NCBI RefSeq assembly: GCF_011421425.1 | Contig: NZ_WPCW01000001.1 | Coordinates: 496,001 to 560,000 of the forward strand | DNA: 64,000 nucleotides | From: Streptococcus catagoni | Lineage (GTDB): Bacteria > Bacillota > Bacilli > Lactobacillales > Streptococcaceae | Reading direction: 5' to 3' | Shown: piece after piece, positions 41,031 through 51,608 of the stretch | Layout: every line of letters starts with the position of its first letter | Numbering within the stretch: the first letter of the stretch is position 1 | Made by a program: the position numbers and the translations under genes | The notes under the pieces: model-generated | What the model saw: only the letters and a program-made list of their open reading frames with translations | Told to the model about the DNA's origin: nothing | Database searches by the model: none

Positions 41031-41050
41031 ATGATTTAGAGTCCAAAAAA

Positions 41051-41091
41051 GATTGAAGAACATTGACCACATAGAGTCTATTTCTTCAATC
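41051..41091 (-). terminator. Terminator of the dlt operon
   Basis: GATTGAAGAA (41051-41060) and TTCTTCAATC (41082-41091) followed on the minus strand by TTTTTTGG. It is a near copy of the rml terminator at 13826-13866. Confidence 0.85.
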
Positions 41092-41140
41092 CAAGTATTT
41101 CTATATCACTGTTTGTGTCATCATTTTCCTAAGCTGAGCT

Positions 41141-42397
41141 TTATTTCTTAACTTGATAGTTAAGGTTTGCCCATTCTTTTGAAAGAAAATAGTCATTAAC
41201 ATGATAGTCTGTACTTATTTTTTTCTTCATAAAAGGAAGAACTTTTTTATCCAATTCAAGCCAACCATTCCATCCTAAGTGGATAGTATCTTGCATGAAG
41301 TAGGGTTTCCCACCTTCTTTTGAAAAATCGACAACCTCTGTAAAGCCTTGAGATTGCAGCTGATACTTGATCTTTTGAACAGCCCGTTGATACTTGCCTT
41401 GGTTTAAGCCTGTATAATCAGCCCACTTTTTATTAACTGGAGGGATTACAAAGAGTACTTGAACCTTATCCTCCGCTAATTGACTAAGTAGTAACTGAAA
41501 ATCTGTATATTCTGGTGAAATAATAAAGGAATTGTTAGCCTGAAAGTTCTTATAAGAAGCGTATTGAGGGGCAATCCTTTTGCTATAGAAATTATTATTT
41601 ATCCCAAAACGGTTATTTGAGGAACCTGCTTCCCCTCTTTGCATGGCCAAATGGCCTAGTTTATCATAAGAAAAAGTTTTTGGTAAGCCCTTTAATCTTG
41701 GTTCTATTCTATCCTGATAGTTGGTAGAATAGCTGAACTGACTAAAGAATGACTCTTCTTTTAAACTTATTTTATGAGCACAGTTGAGCAAGTGATTGTC
41801 AAGAGCACTTAAACTATCTCCTCTAGCAATCTTTTTCATCAATCTTGAATAAGCAACACCCGGATTTAATTGTAGTAATCTTTGAGCGGCAATTCGTGAT
41901 TCTGTTTTATGAAACTTGGCATTTCGTAAAAAAGAAATAATTTGTGAATTAGACATGTATTTCTGAACAGCCAAGGTATCTGTCCCCTGTGGTGAAAACC
42001 ACTGTGGAGATATCACTAGAACAGCTTTGCCATTTTCTAATTCCTTCTTAAATCCCTGAATACCAAAGTAATGAGAAAGACTTTGAGTCCCACGTTTTCC
42101 TACCAAATAAGGTCTATAATCACGCTTGTATTTCTCAGCCAGAATATAAGGATGCATACTATCCATCCGACTCCACTCACTTGAACCAAAAAATGGAACA
42201 AATTTATGTTTGGGATCTGAAAAGGCTTGTTTTTTTACTAAGGAATTTTTAAAAGAGGTATCTGATAATGATACAGCATTTGTTTTTTCTTGTTTTAGAT
42301 TGTGTGGAAGACAGATAGGTGAGCTTCCTATGGTCACTACAACTAATATGATAGCCACTAGCAAGGGGCCAAAGACAAGTCCAAGCTTTTTAAGCAT
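41141..42397 (-). CDS. dltD: D-alanyl-lipoteichoic acid protein DltD
   Basis: This 418-residue SGNH-type protein is anchored by an N-terminal membrane helix (about 4-26) and acts outside to transfer D-Ala onto lipoteichoic acid. [16 protein letters not shown] (about 69-84) holds the catalytic Ser and [12 protein letters not shown] (about 369-380) the Asp-His pair. It overlaps dltC by 8 bp and is last in dltXABCD. Confidence 0.95.
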   Translation of the reverse strand: MLKKLGLVFGPLLVAIILVVVTIGSSPICLPHNLKQEKTNAVSLSDTSFKNSLVKKQAFSDPKHKFVPFFGSSEWSRMDSMHPYILAEKYKRDYRPYLVGKRGTQSLSHYFGIQGFKKELENGKAVLVISPQWFSPQGTDTLAVQKYMSNSQIISFLRNAKFHKTESRIAAQRLLQLNPGVAYSRLMKKIARGDSLSALDNHLLNCAHKISLKEESFFSQFSYSTNYQDRIEPRLKGLPKTFSYDKLGHLAMQRGEAGSSNNRFGINNNFYSKRIAPQYASYKNFQANNSFIISPEYTDFQLLLSQLAEDKVQVLFVIPPVNKKWADYTGLNQGKYQRAVQKIKYQLQSQGFTEVVDFSKEGGKPYFMQDTIHLGWNGWLELDKKVLPFMKKKISTDYHVNDYFLSKEWANLNYQVKK

Positions 42398-42623
42398 TTT
42401 GAAGTTCCTTTACTCCTTCAATAATTTTGTTAACGGTATTCCAATCTTGTCTTCCAAACTCGGAAACAGGAATCTTGATTTGAAACATTTCTTCTAATTC
42501 CACAATAAGTTCAACTGTCCCTAAACTATCTAAAACACCTTCATCAAAGAGATCTTCATCCATGATATCTGAAACATCTTCCATAAACAAACGATCAAAT
42601 AATGCAATAATCTTTTCTTCCAT
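42390..42623 (-). CDS. dltC: D-alanyl carrier protein DltC
   Basis: This 77-residue acyl-carrier protein bears D-Ala on the phosphopantetheine attached to the Ser of [17 protein letters not shown] (Ser about 34). I take the ATG at 42623 ([13 protein letters not shown]); a longer frame upstream overlaps the dltB end and has no ribosome-binding site. GAGG lies 11 bp before the start. Confidence 0.95.
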   Translation of the reverse strand: MEEKIIALFDRLFMEDVSDIMDEDLFDEGVLDSLGTVELIVELEEMFQIKIPVSEFGRQDWNTVNKIIEGVKELQNA

Positions 42624-42643
42624 TTTAATATATACCTCAATTC

Positions 42644-43903
42644 TTATTTTGTAACTTTGACAAACCATAAATCATTCAAAAAACCAGAGAATATTAACAA
42701 TGAGAACATAACAATATGAAAGGTTAATATGATTGATAGTAGGTAGAAAATTTTTCCTGTGAAAATTGGTTTTTTACCCAATTTCTTCCTATTGCGATTG
42801 ACAGATTTTTTCCAATTTAGAAACTTATCTGTCAGGATGAGTCCAACTCCGTGAAATAAACCATAGGCAATGTAATACCAAGTTATTCCATGCCAGAATC
42901 CCATTAATAACATGTTAATCAAATAAGATGTATTTGATATTGTGATACGGTTCTTGAAGGTCTTATGTTTGAAAAAGGTATGCACCAATCTCATGAAAAC
43001 ATAGTCTCTAAACCAAAAGGATAGGGTCATATGCCATCTATTCCAAAAATCTTTTAAACTGGTTGACAAGAAAGGTTTGTCAAAGTTTTCTGGCGTTTTT
43101 ATTCCCAATACATAAGATATAGCAATGGCAAACATAGAATAACCAGCAAAATCAAAGAATAGGTTTAAACCATAAAAATACATCACAGCAATCGTAGAGG
43201 TATTGAAATAACCACCAGTCATCAATGCCTTATTTTTGGCAAGCGGCAACAAGAGACTACCTAGATAGTAGGATAAGATAAATTTATAAAGACAGCCAAG
43301 CATCAAGTACATGATAGCCTTTTCTAGCATCTTTAAATACTCATCTTTATCTGGTAGCTGGTTATAGTCTGCTTCAAATCGCTTAAATCGATCAATTGGC
43401 CCACTAGAAAGAGTTGGCATAAAGATCATAAATCTCATAAATGATTTCAAGGAAAAATCTTTAAGAGTTCCATCTCTGATTTCAATTATCATAGCAAGAG
43501 ATTTAAAAGTCAAATAAGAAATTCCTAAAAAAGAAAAAAGTGATTGAATTTTTAAGAAGGGAATAATTGGTAGCAGCTTAACACTTAGTAAAGGAAAAAG
43601 ACTGCTAAAAATAGCTAGGTAATAAATACCTGTTCCATTGCTTTTTTCACGATATTTTCGGTAAGCAAAGACAGTGATCGTCTGCCAAACAATATAAAAT
43701 ATAAAAGCAAAGAACTGATAAGAATTCTCCCCAGAAAACATTAACAAAATGAAAAGGAAACTGACTAAGAATTCATAAAGGGCTAATCGGACACCTCTAA
43801 AGATTCCAATAATAATAGGAATAAGTAAGAGGACTAAGTAAACTAAATACTGGGGATTTGCATAAGGTTCTACATAAGGTAAGTTCATAAAAAACGAGTT
43901 CAT
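42644..43903 (-). CDS. dltB: D-alanyl transfer protein DltB (MBOAT)
   Basis: This 419-residue polytopic membrane O-acyltransferase passes D-Ala from DltC across the membrane. The MBOAT His is in [14 protein letters not shown] (about 333-346), and [15 protein letters not shown] and [18 protein letters not shown] are conserved. Its ATG overlaps the dltA stop by 4 bp (ATGA). Confidence 0.95.
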   Translation of the reverse strand: MNSFFMNLPYVEPYANPQYLVYLVLLLIPIIIGIFRGVRLALYEFLVSFLFILLMFSGENSYQFFAFIFYIVWQTITVFAYRKYREKSNGTGIYYLAIFSSLFPLLSVKLLPIIPFLKIQSLFSFLGISYLTFKSLAMIIEIRDGTLKDFSLKSFMRFMIFMPTLSSGPIDRFKRFEADYNQLPDKDEYLKMLEKAIMYLMLGCLYKFILSYYLGSLLLPLAKNKALMTGGYFNTSTIAVMYFYGLNLFFDFAGYSMFAIAISYVLGIKTPENFDKPFLSTSLKDFWNRWHMTLSFWFRDYVFMRLVHTFFKHKTFKNRITISNTSYLINMLLMGFWHGITWYYIAYGLFHGVGLILTDKFLNWKKSVNRNRKKLGKKPIFTGKIFYLLSIILTFHIVMFSLLIFSGFLNDLWFVKVTK

Positions 43904-45438
43904 CTTTCATTAACCTCATTGATCAAGAATTTAATATCTATTTTCCCATTTGCAGTCAATGGTAATTGCTGACGGAAAATAAATTTACTTGGCATCATGT
44001 AAGCCATTAAGTGGGACTCTACAGATTGTTTAATAGCCTTAGTTATTTGACGGTCATTAGCAAAGTTTTCTCTGACGCCATCTTTTAAGACCACATAAGC
44101 CAATAGATTTTGAACCTTATGTTCCTCATTATAACGGGGCACAGCCACAGCTGCTTCAACATATTCTGATTGATTCAATTGTTGTGAAATATCTTCTAAT
44201 TCAATACGATAACCAGCATATTTGATCTGGAAATCCTTGCGGCCAGAATATAAGAGGATGTTATCCTCAGAAAATTGACCTAAGTCTCCAGTGTGATATG
44301 CTTGAACACCATTTAAGGTGAAGAAAGCTTCTTCTGTTTTTTCAGGATTATTAAGATAACCTTTAGAAACAGCAGGGCCAGTAACCACAATCTCTCCCAA
44401 TGTTCCTTTAGGTAAAATATTTAATTGTTCATCTACAACATAAGTAGGCGAATCTTCTTTAGTATAACCAATAGGAAGTCTTACAGATTGTTTTATGATC
44501 TGATCATCAATTGCAATTGCAGATAGAGCTACTGTTGCTTCTGTCGGTCCATAAGCATTAACAATACGAGCATCTGGGAAACGTGTACGCAATTTCTGAG
44601 CAGTAGAAACCGTTAACTCTTCACCATCGAAGTAAAAGTGTGTCAGATTTTTCATTTTCTCTTGGCAAAAATCATCACTTAACAAGGCCATTTCTGCAAA
44701 GGACGGTGTTGATGTCCAAATGCCAAAAGGCATATCTTCCAAGGTTTTAAATAAGAGTTTAAAGTCAGCTGTTATCTCCTTTGGTAAGACGTGTAAAGTC
44801 CCTCCTAAAGCCAAGGCAGGCGCCCAAGACATAACAGATAGGTCAAAGGAATATGGTGCCTGAATAAGCATCTGTGGGCTATTAGGCAAGGCAAACTGGT
44901 CATCTTCTATCATCCAATTTGTAAAGCTTAATAAGTTGGTATGTGAGATTTGAACTCCCTTAGGTTGTCCAGTTGTTCCTGATGTAAAGATAATATAATA
45001 ATTATCATCGTCCAAAACAGGATGAGTTAGAACATAGCTAGCCTTTTTCTCTTTGGCTGCTTCAATCTCACTAAGTGTGATAATCTCTTGTCCTTCAATT
45101 TCAATTGGTAGAGGCTCAATAGCAATGATTAAACTAGGTTTAGCAATGTCAATGATGGATAAGAGGCGCTCACTAACTGTATGGCTATCCACCGGAATAA
45201 AGGCGTGACCACTTTTAGACAAAGCAAAAAAAGTTGCTAACATATCATAAGTCTGACCACCAAATACCAAGACATGGGACTGATCTGCCTCTAAAATACT
45301 ATCGATATAGTGTGCAATACTATCAGAGTCTTCTTTTAACTGTCTATATGATCGAAGATCACCCAGATAATTATAAGCAATTGCCTCTGGCTGACTCACA
45401 GCAAAGTTATCAACTGTTTCTATAAAATTCCTAATCAC
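43900..45438 (-). CDS. dltA: D-alanine--D-alanyl carrier protein ligase DltA
   Basis: This 512-residue adenylation enzyme activates D-Ala and loads DltC. The core motif [17 protein letters not shown] (about 147-163), [11 protein letters not shown] (about 293-303), YHTGDLG and the C-terminal [11 protein letters not shown]ys are present. The start is GTG (45438) with AAGGAG 7 bp before it, right behind dltX. Confidence 0.96.
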   Translation of the reverse strand: MIRNFIETVDNFAVSQPEAIAYNYLGDLRSYRQLKEDSDSIAHYIDSILEADQSHVLVFGGQTYDMLATFFALSKSGHAFIPVDSHTVSERLLSIIDIAKPSLIIAIEPLPIEIEGQEIITLSEIEAAKEKKASYVLTHPVLDDDNYYIIFTSGTTGQPKGVQISHTNLLSFTNWMIEDDQFALPNSPQMLIQAPYSFDLSVMSWAPALALGGTLHVLPKEITADFKLLFKTLEDMPFGIWTSTPSFAEMALLSDDFCQEKMKNLTHFYFDGEELTVSTAQKLRTRFPDARIVNAYGPTEATVALSAIAIDDQIIKQSVRLPIGYTKEDSPTYVVDEQLNILPKGTLGEIVVTGPAVSKGYLNNPEKTEEAFFTLNGVQAYHTGDLGQFSEDNILLYSGRKDFQIKYAGYRIELEDISQQLNQSEYVEAAVAVPRYNEEHKVQNLLAYVVLKDGVRENFANDRQITKAIKQSVESHLMAYMMPSKFIFRQQLPLTANGKIDIKFLINEVNER

Positions 45439-45449
45439 TCTATTACTCC

Positions 45450-45593
45450 TTAAAACTCGTTATAAATGTACGAACCTTGTCCGTGGCCAACATATCCAAA
45501 AAAATAAATAAGTAGCATCAGTATGATGTAGAACAAGATAACTTTTCCCAGAAATAGGATGAAAGCATTTAATTTTTGCTTTTTGATGAACAT
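45450..45593 (-). CDS. dltX: DltX, small membrane protein of the D-alanylation system
   Basis: This 47-residue protein ([20 protein letters not shown] start) has one membrane helix and ends GSYIYNEF, the conserved C-terminal motif that receives or relays D-Ala between DltB and DltD. AGGAG lies 7 bp before its ATG. It is the first gene of the operon, 11 bp before dltA. Short enough to be missed by gene callers. Confidence 0.93.
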   Translation of the reverse strand: MFIKKQKLNAFILFLGKVILFYIILMLLIYFFGYVGHGQGSYIYNEF

Positions 45594-45774
45594 TTTTTAC
45601 TCCTCGATCATTTCAACATACATAAGAAAGATTTTACATTATTTTAAGCATTAGAGCAAGATAAAACAAGATTATTAAAGATATAAATTTTCTAATAATC
45701 ACCCTAATGTTACAAAAGTATTGTTTATGTATCTTTTTGATGTCAATTTGATGTTATAGTTTTAACTTAAGAAA

Positions 45775-45791
45775 CTTAAATAAAACTTAAC
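45775..45791 (-). promoter_or_regulatory. CiaR-type direct repeat upstream of dltX
   Basis: On the minus strand GTTAAG-TTTTA-TTTAAG (45791 to 45775) fits the CiaR consensus NTTAAG-N5-WTTAAG; CTTAAG follows three bases on. TATAAC and a TTGACA...AATACT pair lie 20-70 bp downstream as possible promoters. CiaR regulates dlt in pneumococcus; control here is inference. Confidence 0.65.
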
Positions 45792-45840
45792 TGACCTAAA
45801 GCCCTGCAAAATAAGGGGCAGAACACCATCACTCTTTCAC

Positions 45841-47832
45841 TTAGTCCATTGCTTTAAGCTCTAAAACCATGTCCCTAATCTGCGCAGCTAATTCAAAATC
45901 AAGCATTTCTGCTGCCTCATGCATTTGTTTTTGTAATTTCTTGATGGCATCCTTGCGCTCACTCTTGTTCATGACTGAATAATCAACTGTTTCTTCTGCG
46001 ATTTCTCCATCACTTCCCTTAGTGATTGAAATTAAGTCACGAATCTCTTTTTTAATGGTTTGCGGCGTAATGCCATGTTCTTTATTGTAGGCCATTTGTA
46101 TCTCACGACGACGAGCTGTTTCGTCCATGGCTTTCTGCATCGAATCAGTAATCTTATCCGCATACATAATTACATGCCCTTGGGCATTACGAGCAGCCCT
46201 ACCAATGGTCTGAATCAGACCACGTTCATTGCGTAAGAACCCTTCTTTGTCCGCATCTAAGATGGCCACTAAACTGACTTCTGGCACATCAATTCCCTCA
46301 CGTAGAAGGTTGATCCCAATTAAAACATCAAACACCCCCAGGCGAAGATCACGGATAATCTCTGTTCGTTCCAATGTTTTAATATCACTGTGCATATACT
46401 TCACTTTAACTCCCATTTCCTTAAGGTAGTCTGTTAAGTCTTCTGCCATTTTCTTGGTTAAGGTTGTTATAAAGGTGCGCTCACCTTTTTCAGTACGGCT
46501 ATTAATTTCACCTAAGAGATCATCCATTTGCCCCATGGTTGGTCTCACTTCGACTTCTGGATCCAGCAGTCCTGTAGGTCTAATAATTTGTTCAATGATA
46601 GTATCGGTTTGCTCGTTTTCATAGTCACCTGGAGTTGCAGAAACATAGACAATTTGATGCACATGACTTTCAAATTCTTCGCGACGCAAAGGACGATTAT
46701 CCAGTGCCGACGGCAAACGAAAACCATAATCAACCAGCATCTTTTTACGTGCCTGGTCACCATTATACATACCTTTAATTTGCCCCATTGTCATGTGACT
46801 TTCATCAATCATGATCAGGAAATCCTCAGGGAAAAAGTCTAGGAGGGTATAGGGTGGCTCACCTTCTGAACGGCCATCCATATGACGTGAATAATTTTCA
46901 ACACCATTGGTATAACCCATTTCACGAAGCATTTCAATATCATATTCTGTTCTTTGTTTCAGACGCTGTGCTTCTAATAACTTACCTTCAGATTCAAACA
47001 GCTTTAACTGCTTTTCAAGTTCAGCTTGAATTTTGGCAATGGAAGCTTCCATATGTTCGTCATTTGTCACAAAGTGAGTTGCGGGAAAGAGAACCAAGTG
47101 ATCTGCCTCTCCTAGAATTTTCCCAGTTAAGCTCTCAATCTCTCTGATGCGATCGATTTCATCACCAAAAAATTCGATTCTAAAAGCATGTTCGTCTCGG
47201 GATGCTGGAAATACTTCGACAACGTCGCCTCGAACTCGGAAACGTCCCCGTTGAAAATCAATATCATTTCGTTCAAATTGGATATCCACTAGCTGATTTA
47301 AGAGTTGATCACGTGAGATTTCTTGACCAGGTCTCAAACTAACTGCAGAGTTGGCATATTCCTTAGGAGAACCCAAGCCATAGATACACGAAACAGAGGC
47401 TACGACAATGACATCGTTTCTTTCTAACAATGAAGAGGTGGCAGAATGCCTGAGTTTATCTATCTCATCATTGACTGAGCTATCTTTTTCAATATAGGTA
47501 TCACTAGAAGGAACATAGGCTTCTGGTTGATAATAATCATAATAAGACACAAAATATTCAACAGCATTGTCAGGGAAAAATTCTTTAAATTCTCCATAAA
47601 GCTGTCCTGCCAAGGTTTTGTTATGTGCAATAACAAGGGTAGGTTTGTTAACCTTACTGATGACTTGACTCATGGTGTAGGTTTTCCCTGTTCCCGTTGC
47701 TCCTAAAAGGATCTGGGCTTTTTCGTCACCCTCTATATTGTCAACCAATTCGGCTATGGCCTGTGGCTGATCTCCAGAAGGCTGGTATTTAGATACCAAC
47801 TTAAATTTTTTATCTTCTCTTTTATCAATCAT
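45841..47832 (-). CDS. uvrB: Excinuclease ABC subunit B
   Basis: This 663-residue DNA-damage verification helicase works with UvrA and UvrC. Walker A is [12 protein letters not shown] (about 42-53), the beta-hairpin [20 protein letters not shown] (about 97-116), DESH (about 342), and a C-terminal UVR domain [18 protein letters not shown] binds UvrC. Full length for the family. Confidence 0.97.
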   Translation of the reverse strand: MIDKREDKKFKLVSKYQPSGDQPQAIAELVDNIEGDEKAQILLGATGTGKTYTMSQVISKVNKPTLVIAHNKTLAGQLYGEFKEFFPDNAVEYFVSYYDYYQPEAYVPSSDTYIEKDSSVNDEIDKLRHSATSSLLERNDVIVVASVSCIYGLGSPKEYANSAVSLRPGQEISRDQLLNQLVDIQFERNDIDFQRGRFRVRGDVVEVFPASRDEHAFRIEFFGDEIDRIREIESLTGKILGEADHLVLFPATHFVTNDEHMEASIAKIQAELEKQLKLFESEGKLLEAQRLKQRTEYDIEMLREMGYTNGVENYSRHMDGRSEGEPPYTLLDFFPEDFLIMIDESHMTMGQIKGMYNGDQARKKMLVDYGFRLPSALDNRPLRREEFESHVHQIVYVSATPGDYENEQTDTIIEQIIRPTGLLDPEVEVRPTMGQMDDLLGEINSRTEKGERTFITTLTKKMAEDLTDYLKEMGVKVKYMHSDIKTLERTEIIRDLRLGVFDVLIGINLLREGIDVPEVSLVAILDADKEGFLRNERGLIQTIGRAARNAQGHVIMYADKITDSMQKAMDETARRREIQMAYNKEHGITPQTIKKEIRDLISITKGSDGEIAEETVDYSVMNKSERKDAIKKLQKQMHEAAEMLDFELAAQIRDMVLELKAMD

Positions 47833-47946
47833 AGTAAACCTTCTTTAATAGACTTACCTCTATTTTAGCATAGACATTTTTATTTTTGATAGATTTAATG
47901 TTATTATTTGATGTTAGGTTTTCTGACATAGATGTGAGGAAAGAGT

Positions 47947-47975
47947 TGCCCTCTTGGAACTTTTCTGTTATAATG
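47947..47975 (+). promoter_or_regulatory. Promoter of glnPH-glnQ
   Basis: TTGCCC (47947-47952), 17 bp, TATAAT (47970-47975), 25 bp before the ATG, with GGAG at the usual distance. Confidence 0.75.
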
Positions 47976-48000
47976 AGGAATATTTTTTAAGGAGACATGT

Positions 48001-50178
48001 ATGAAGAATAAACTAAAGGTTTTTTTATTTGCACTGCTATCACTAATTATTTTAAGTGGTGGTCATGCAAAAGCAGAAACCATATCAATTGCTTCTGATA
48101 CGGCTTATGCGCCTTTTGAGTATAAGGATTCTGATCAGATCTACAAAGGTATTGATGTTGATATTATTAAAGAAGTTGCTAAACGCCAAAATTGGAACTA
48201 TAAAATGTCCTACCCTGGCTTTGATGCTGCTGTCAATGCCGTCCAATCTGGTCAAGCTAAGGCTTTAATGGCTGGTACTACTATAACAGAGGCTCGTCAG
48301 AAAGTTTTTCATTTTTCTGAGCCTTATTATGACACTAAAATTGTTATTGCTAGTCGAAAAGATAACCCTATTAAAAGCTATAAGGATCTTAAAGGGAAAA
48401 CAGTTGGTGTTAAAAATGGCACAGCTTCACAAACTTTTCTAGATAAAAACCAAGCCAAATACGGTTATAATGTAAAAACCTTTGATACCGGCGATTTAAT
48501 GTATAATAGCCTCTCATCTGCCTCCATTGCTGCTGTTATGGATGATGAACCTGTTATTCAGTTTGCCATAAGGCAAAATCAGAACATCGCCATCAACATG
48601 CAAGGGGAAGCTATTGGTAGCTTTGGCTTTGCTGTTAAAAAAGACAGTGGCTATGATTATTTAATTGAAGATTTTAATAAGGCCCTCAAGGAAATGAAGG
48701 AAGATGGGACTTATCAAGAAATCATGACCAAGTGGTTGGGTGGTTCTGGTAAAAAGACTCTTCTCAAATCAACTGAAAACGCCAATGCCAAAGCTACTCC
48801 TTTAAAAGCAAAATACAAGATAACAGCCGATTCTTCTTTTGCACCATTTGAATTCCAAAATGGCAAGGGAGAATACGTCGGTATTGATATGGAACTCCTT
48901 AAAGCCATTGCAGAGCAGCAAGGTTTTACAATTGAAATTTCAAATCCTGGCTTTGATGCAGCCCTTAATGCTGTCCAATCTGGACAGGCTGACGCTGCCA
49001 TTGCTGGAATGTCTATTACAGATGCTCGAAAGAAAATTTTTGACTTTTCTGATTCTTATTACACCTCTAACATCCTATTAGGAACAAAATCAGGCAGTGG
49101 TATCAAAGCTTATAGTGATCTCAAAGGTAAGACAGTGGGAGCTAAAAAAGGTACTGCTTCATACGATTTCTTAGATAAACATAAAGACCAGTATCAGTAC
49201 AAGTTAAAAGCCTTTGATGAGGCTTCGTCCATGTATGACAGCTTAAATTCTGGTTCAATTGAAGCTCTGATGGATGATGAAGCTATCTTAAAATATTCCA
49301 TCCAACAAGGCCGTCAGTTTGAGACACCAGTAAAAGGGGAACCATCAGGTGAATACGGTTTTGCGGTTAAAAAAGGAAGCAACCCAGAATTAATTGAAAT
49401 GTTCAACAACGGTTTAGCCAAACTAAAAGAAAATGGACAATACGATAAGATTATCAATAAATACTTGGCTTCTGACAAGGAAGATAAAGCCAGGGAAGTG
49501 ATAGCTGATGAATCAACCATTTTTGGCTTACTATCTAATAACTACAAACAAATTCTTTCTGGTCTAGGAACCACCTTGAGCTTGACTTTGATCTCCTTTG
49601 CCATTGCTATATTGATCGGTCTCTTTTTTGGAATGATAGCAGTTGCACCAAGCAAGGCTCTACGGATGGTTGCTACAATCTTTGTAGATCTTGTTCGTGG
49701 TGTGCCACTGATGATAGTTGCAGCCTTTATCTTCTGGGGAATTCCAAATCTGATCGAAAATATCACAGGTCATCAATCTCCAATTAACGATTTCTTAGCA
49801 GCTACCATTGCCCTATCCTTAAATGGTGGAGCCTACATTGCTGAGATTGTACGTGGGGGGATCGAAGCTGTTCCCAAAGGACAGATGGAAGCTAGCCGCA
49901 GTCTAGGAATTCCTTACAAAACAACTATGCGTAAGGTCATCTTACCACAAGCTATTAAAGTCATGTTACCAAACTTTATCAACCAATTTGTTATCTCACT
50001 TAAAGATACAACTATTGTCTCTGCTATCGGTTTGGTTGAATTATTCCAAACAGGTAAAATAATTATTGCAAGAAACTATCAATCATTCCGTATGTATGCT
50101 ATTCTAGCAATTATTTACTTGATTATGATTACACTCTTAACAAGACTTGCAAAACGTTTAGAAAAGAGGCTTAAATAA
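48001..50178 (+). CDS. glnP: Amino acid ABC transporter with two fused receptors and permease (GlnPH type)
   Basis: This 725-residue fusion imports polar amino acids, probably glutamine. A signal peptide (to about residue 25) is followed by two tandem SBP3 receptor domains (about 27-250 and 270-495; compare [14 protein letters not shown] with [14 protein letters not shown]) and a C-terminal permease (about 510-725) with EAA loop [20 protein letters not shown]. The two domains share clear internal repetition. The ATPase GlnQ follows with a one-base overlap. Confidence 0.93.
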   Translation: MKNKLKVFLFALLSLIILSGGHAKAETISIASDTAYAPFEYKDSDQIYKGIDVDIIKEVAKRQNWNYKMSYPGFDAAVNAVQSGQAKALMAGTTITEARQKVFHFSEPYYDTKIVIASRKDNPIKSYKDLKGKTVGVKNGTASQTFLDKNQAKYGYNVKTFDTGDLMYNSLSSASIAAVMDDEPVIQFAIRQNQNIAINMQGEAIGSFGFAVKKDSGYDYLIEDFNKALKEMKEDGTYQEIMTKWLGGSGKKTLLKSTENANAKATPLKAKYKITADSSFAPFEFQNGKGEYVGIDMELLKAIAEQQGFTIEISNPGFDAALNAVQSGQADAAIAGMSITDARKKIFDFSDSYYTSNILLGTKSGSGIKAYSDLKGKTVGAKKGTASYDFLDKHKDQYQYKLKAFDEASSMYDSLNSGSIEALMDDEAILKYSIQQGRQFETPVKGEPSGEYGFAVKKGSNPELIEMFNNGLAKLKENGQYDKIINKYLASDKEDKAREVIADESTIFGLLSNNYKQILSGLGTTLSLTLISFAIAILIGLFFGMIAVAPSKALRMVATIFVDLVRGVPLMIVAAFIFWGIPNLIENITGHQSPINDFLAATIALSLNGGAYIAEIVRGGIEAVPKGQMEASRSLGIPYKTTMRKVILPQAIKVMLPNFINQFVISLKDTTIVSAIGLVELFQTGKIIIARNYQSFRMYAILAIIYLIMITLLTRLAKRLEKRLK

Positions 50179-50918
50179 TGGCAGAATTGAAAATTGACGT
50201 TCAAAATTTACATAAGTCTTTTGGACAAAATGAAGTATTAAAAGGGATTGATGCTAAATTCTATGAAGGTGATGTTGTTTGTATCATCGGACCTTCTGGT
50301 TCTGGTAAATCAACATTTTTACGGACCTTAAACTTACTTGAAAGTATTACCAGTGGTAAAGTTATGGTCGATGGCTATGAATTATCAAACCCTAAAACTA
50401 ACATTGACAAGGCCAGAGAAAATATCGGAATGGTATTTCAACATTTCAACCTCTTCCCGCATATGACTGTTTTAGAAAATATCATGTTTGGCCCAGTTGA
50501 ACTTGGAAAAGAAAGTAAGGAAAGTGCTAAAAAACATGGTCTGGAATTACTTGAAAAAGTTGGTCTTATTGACAAAGCCGATGTTTTACCTGGCAGCCTA
50601 TCCGGCGGACAAAAACAAAGGGTAGCTATTGCTAGATCCTTAGCTATGAATCCTGATATTATGCTCTTTGATGAACCGACTTCTGCACTTGACCCTGAGA
50701 TGGTCGGTGATGTTTTGAATGTTATGAGAGACCTCGCCAAACAAGGTATGACTATGTTGATTGTAACGCATGAAATGGGATTTGCTCGTCAAGTAGCTAA
50801 CCGTGTTATCTTTACAGATGGGGGCCAATTCTTAGAAGATGGTAGCCCTGAAGATATCTTCGACCGTCCAAAACATCCACGTCTCATTGAGTTCTTGGAT
50901 AAGGTTTTAAATGTTTAA
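50178..50918 (+). CDS. glnQ: Glutamine-type ABC transporter ATPase
   Basis: This 246-residue ATPase drives the fused GlnPH transporter. Walker [10 protein letters not shown] (about 36-44), signature [15 protein letters not shown] (about 141-155), Walker B with [16 protein letters not shown], and His switch VTHEMGFA are intact. Translation is coupled to the upstream gene (TAATG). Confidence 0.95.
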   Translation: MAELKIDVQNLHKSFGQNEVLKGIDAKFYEGDVVCIIGPSGSGKSTFLRTLNLLESITSGKVMVDGYELSNPKTNIDKARENIGMVFQHFNLFPHMTVLENIMFGPVELGKESKESAKKHGLELLEKVGLIDKADVLPGSLSGGQKQRVAIARSLAMNPDIMLFDEPTSALDPEMVGDVLNVMRDLAKQGMTMLIVTHEMGFARQVANRVIFTDGGQFLEDGSPEDIFDRPKHPRLIEFLDKVLNV

Positions 50919-50978
50919 AAAAGCTGGGATATAAAGATTTTCTAGATAGATCTTAATCCCCTATTAGCAATAAAAAAG

Positions 50979-51030
50979 AAGGCTCTAAACTTCTATGTTT
51001 TCTTTAACATAAAGTGTAGGGTCTTTTCTT
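50979..51030 (+). terminator. Terminator of glnPH-glnQ
   Basis: A long imperfect hairpin: AAGGCTCTA (50979-50987) pairs with TAGGGTCTT (51017-51025) allowing G-U, and ATGTT with AACAT inside, followed by TTCTTT. It is the 3' part of a dispersed repeat. Confidence 0.65.
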
Positions 51031-51103
51031 TATCATCTATTTATGTGTAACTGCTAAACCATCCCTTCTGTCCAAGCAGCCAAAGATAGTCAAGCCAAAA
51101 TAA

Positions 51104-51140
51104 AAGGACTGAGTCCTCTAGCAGAGGAAACTCAATCCTT
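51104..51140 (-). terminator. Terminator behind spi
   Basis: AAGGA-CTGAGT-CCTC and GAGG-AACTCA-TCCTT arms (51104-51140) fold into an imperfect hairpin, followed on the minus strand by TTTTATTTT. It lies about 160 bp past the spi stop and would end speB-spi transcripts. Confidence 0.6.
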
Positions 51141-51179
51141 AACCTAAACTATTATGTCCAATTTTTCGAGGGCAGTACC
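51134..51179 (-). mobile_element. IS3/IS150-like element end, truncated (left of spi)
   Basis: Read on the minus strand from 51179, the sequence GTACTGCCCTCGAAAAATT and on to GTTAAGGATTGA matches the plus-strand end at 52860-52912 base for base at roughly four positions in five. No opposite end is found at lower coordinates, so it is a fragment. Confidence 0.65.
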
Positions 51180-51300
51180 TAAAAAATTTTAATGATTTAT
51201 AAATGTGTGACTTTGGGAATTATAGAGCCTTCTCTAGGTGGATAAATGACTAAGATAAGATCTCTTAAGCCTTCACCAATGATAGTCGCTAAAGCACTTA

Positions 51301-51606
51301 TTAATCAATATGTTTGATTTGATTTTTGTAAGTTTCTATCATATTCCACACATTTCGTTTCTTGATGTCAAGTGCATTATCAAAAGAGTATCCTAAAATA
51401 GTATGAGCTCTAGTATCACCTGACACAATAATAAAGCCTATGGGAGATAGAGAATAGATATATAATTCACTACTCAAATGATCATTATCCAAAGGATAAA
51501 TCAATTGCTGTACACGTGCGCTATTTTTGTTCATTAATTGTTCTTTACAAAATGTTTCAGCTATGTCACGTGCTTGATTTTCTGTTCTAACAAAGTCATT
51601 ATTCAT
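51301..51606 (-). CDS. spi: Spi-like streptopain inhibitor (propeptide mimic)
   Basis: This 101-residue protein aligns with the propeptide of the neighbouring SpeB: RTENQARDIAETF against [13 protein letters not shown], and YIYSLSPIGFIIVSGDTRA against [19 protein letters not shown]. In S. pyogenes the gene directly behind speB encodes Spi, a cytoplasmic protein that imitates the propeptide and inhibits SpeB, protecting the producer. It has no signal peptide, which fits. It begins two bases after the speB stop, so it is translationally coupled. Identity by position and homology; activity untested. Confidence 0.88.
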   Translation of the reverse strand: MNNDFVRTENQARDIAETFCKEQLMNKNSARVQQLIYPLDNDHLSSELYIYSLSPIGFIIVSGDTRAHTILGYSFDNALDIKKRNVWNMIETYKNQIKHID

Positions 51607-51608
51607 AT

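Larger units (their letters stand above)
40366..41038 (+). mobile_element. IS200/IS605-family insertion sequence, decayed
   Basis: The element contains a single tnpA, subterminal hairpins near the left end (around 40420-40440) and two at the right: AGCCAGCG/CGCTGGCT (40956-40963, 40972-40979) and AACCACCCGT/ACGGGTGGTT (41008-41017, 41021-41030). These are the folded ends recognised by TnpA. TTATGATTTA occurs at both outer edges (40366-40375, 41029-41038); this family does not normally duplicate its target, so the edges are approximate. Confidence 0.8.

Noticed and set aside
45801..45820. Terminator of uvrB (GCCC/GGGC hairpin)
   Set aside because: Only four G-C pairs and a weak TTTAGG tail; too poor to list as a terminator.
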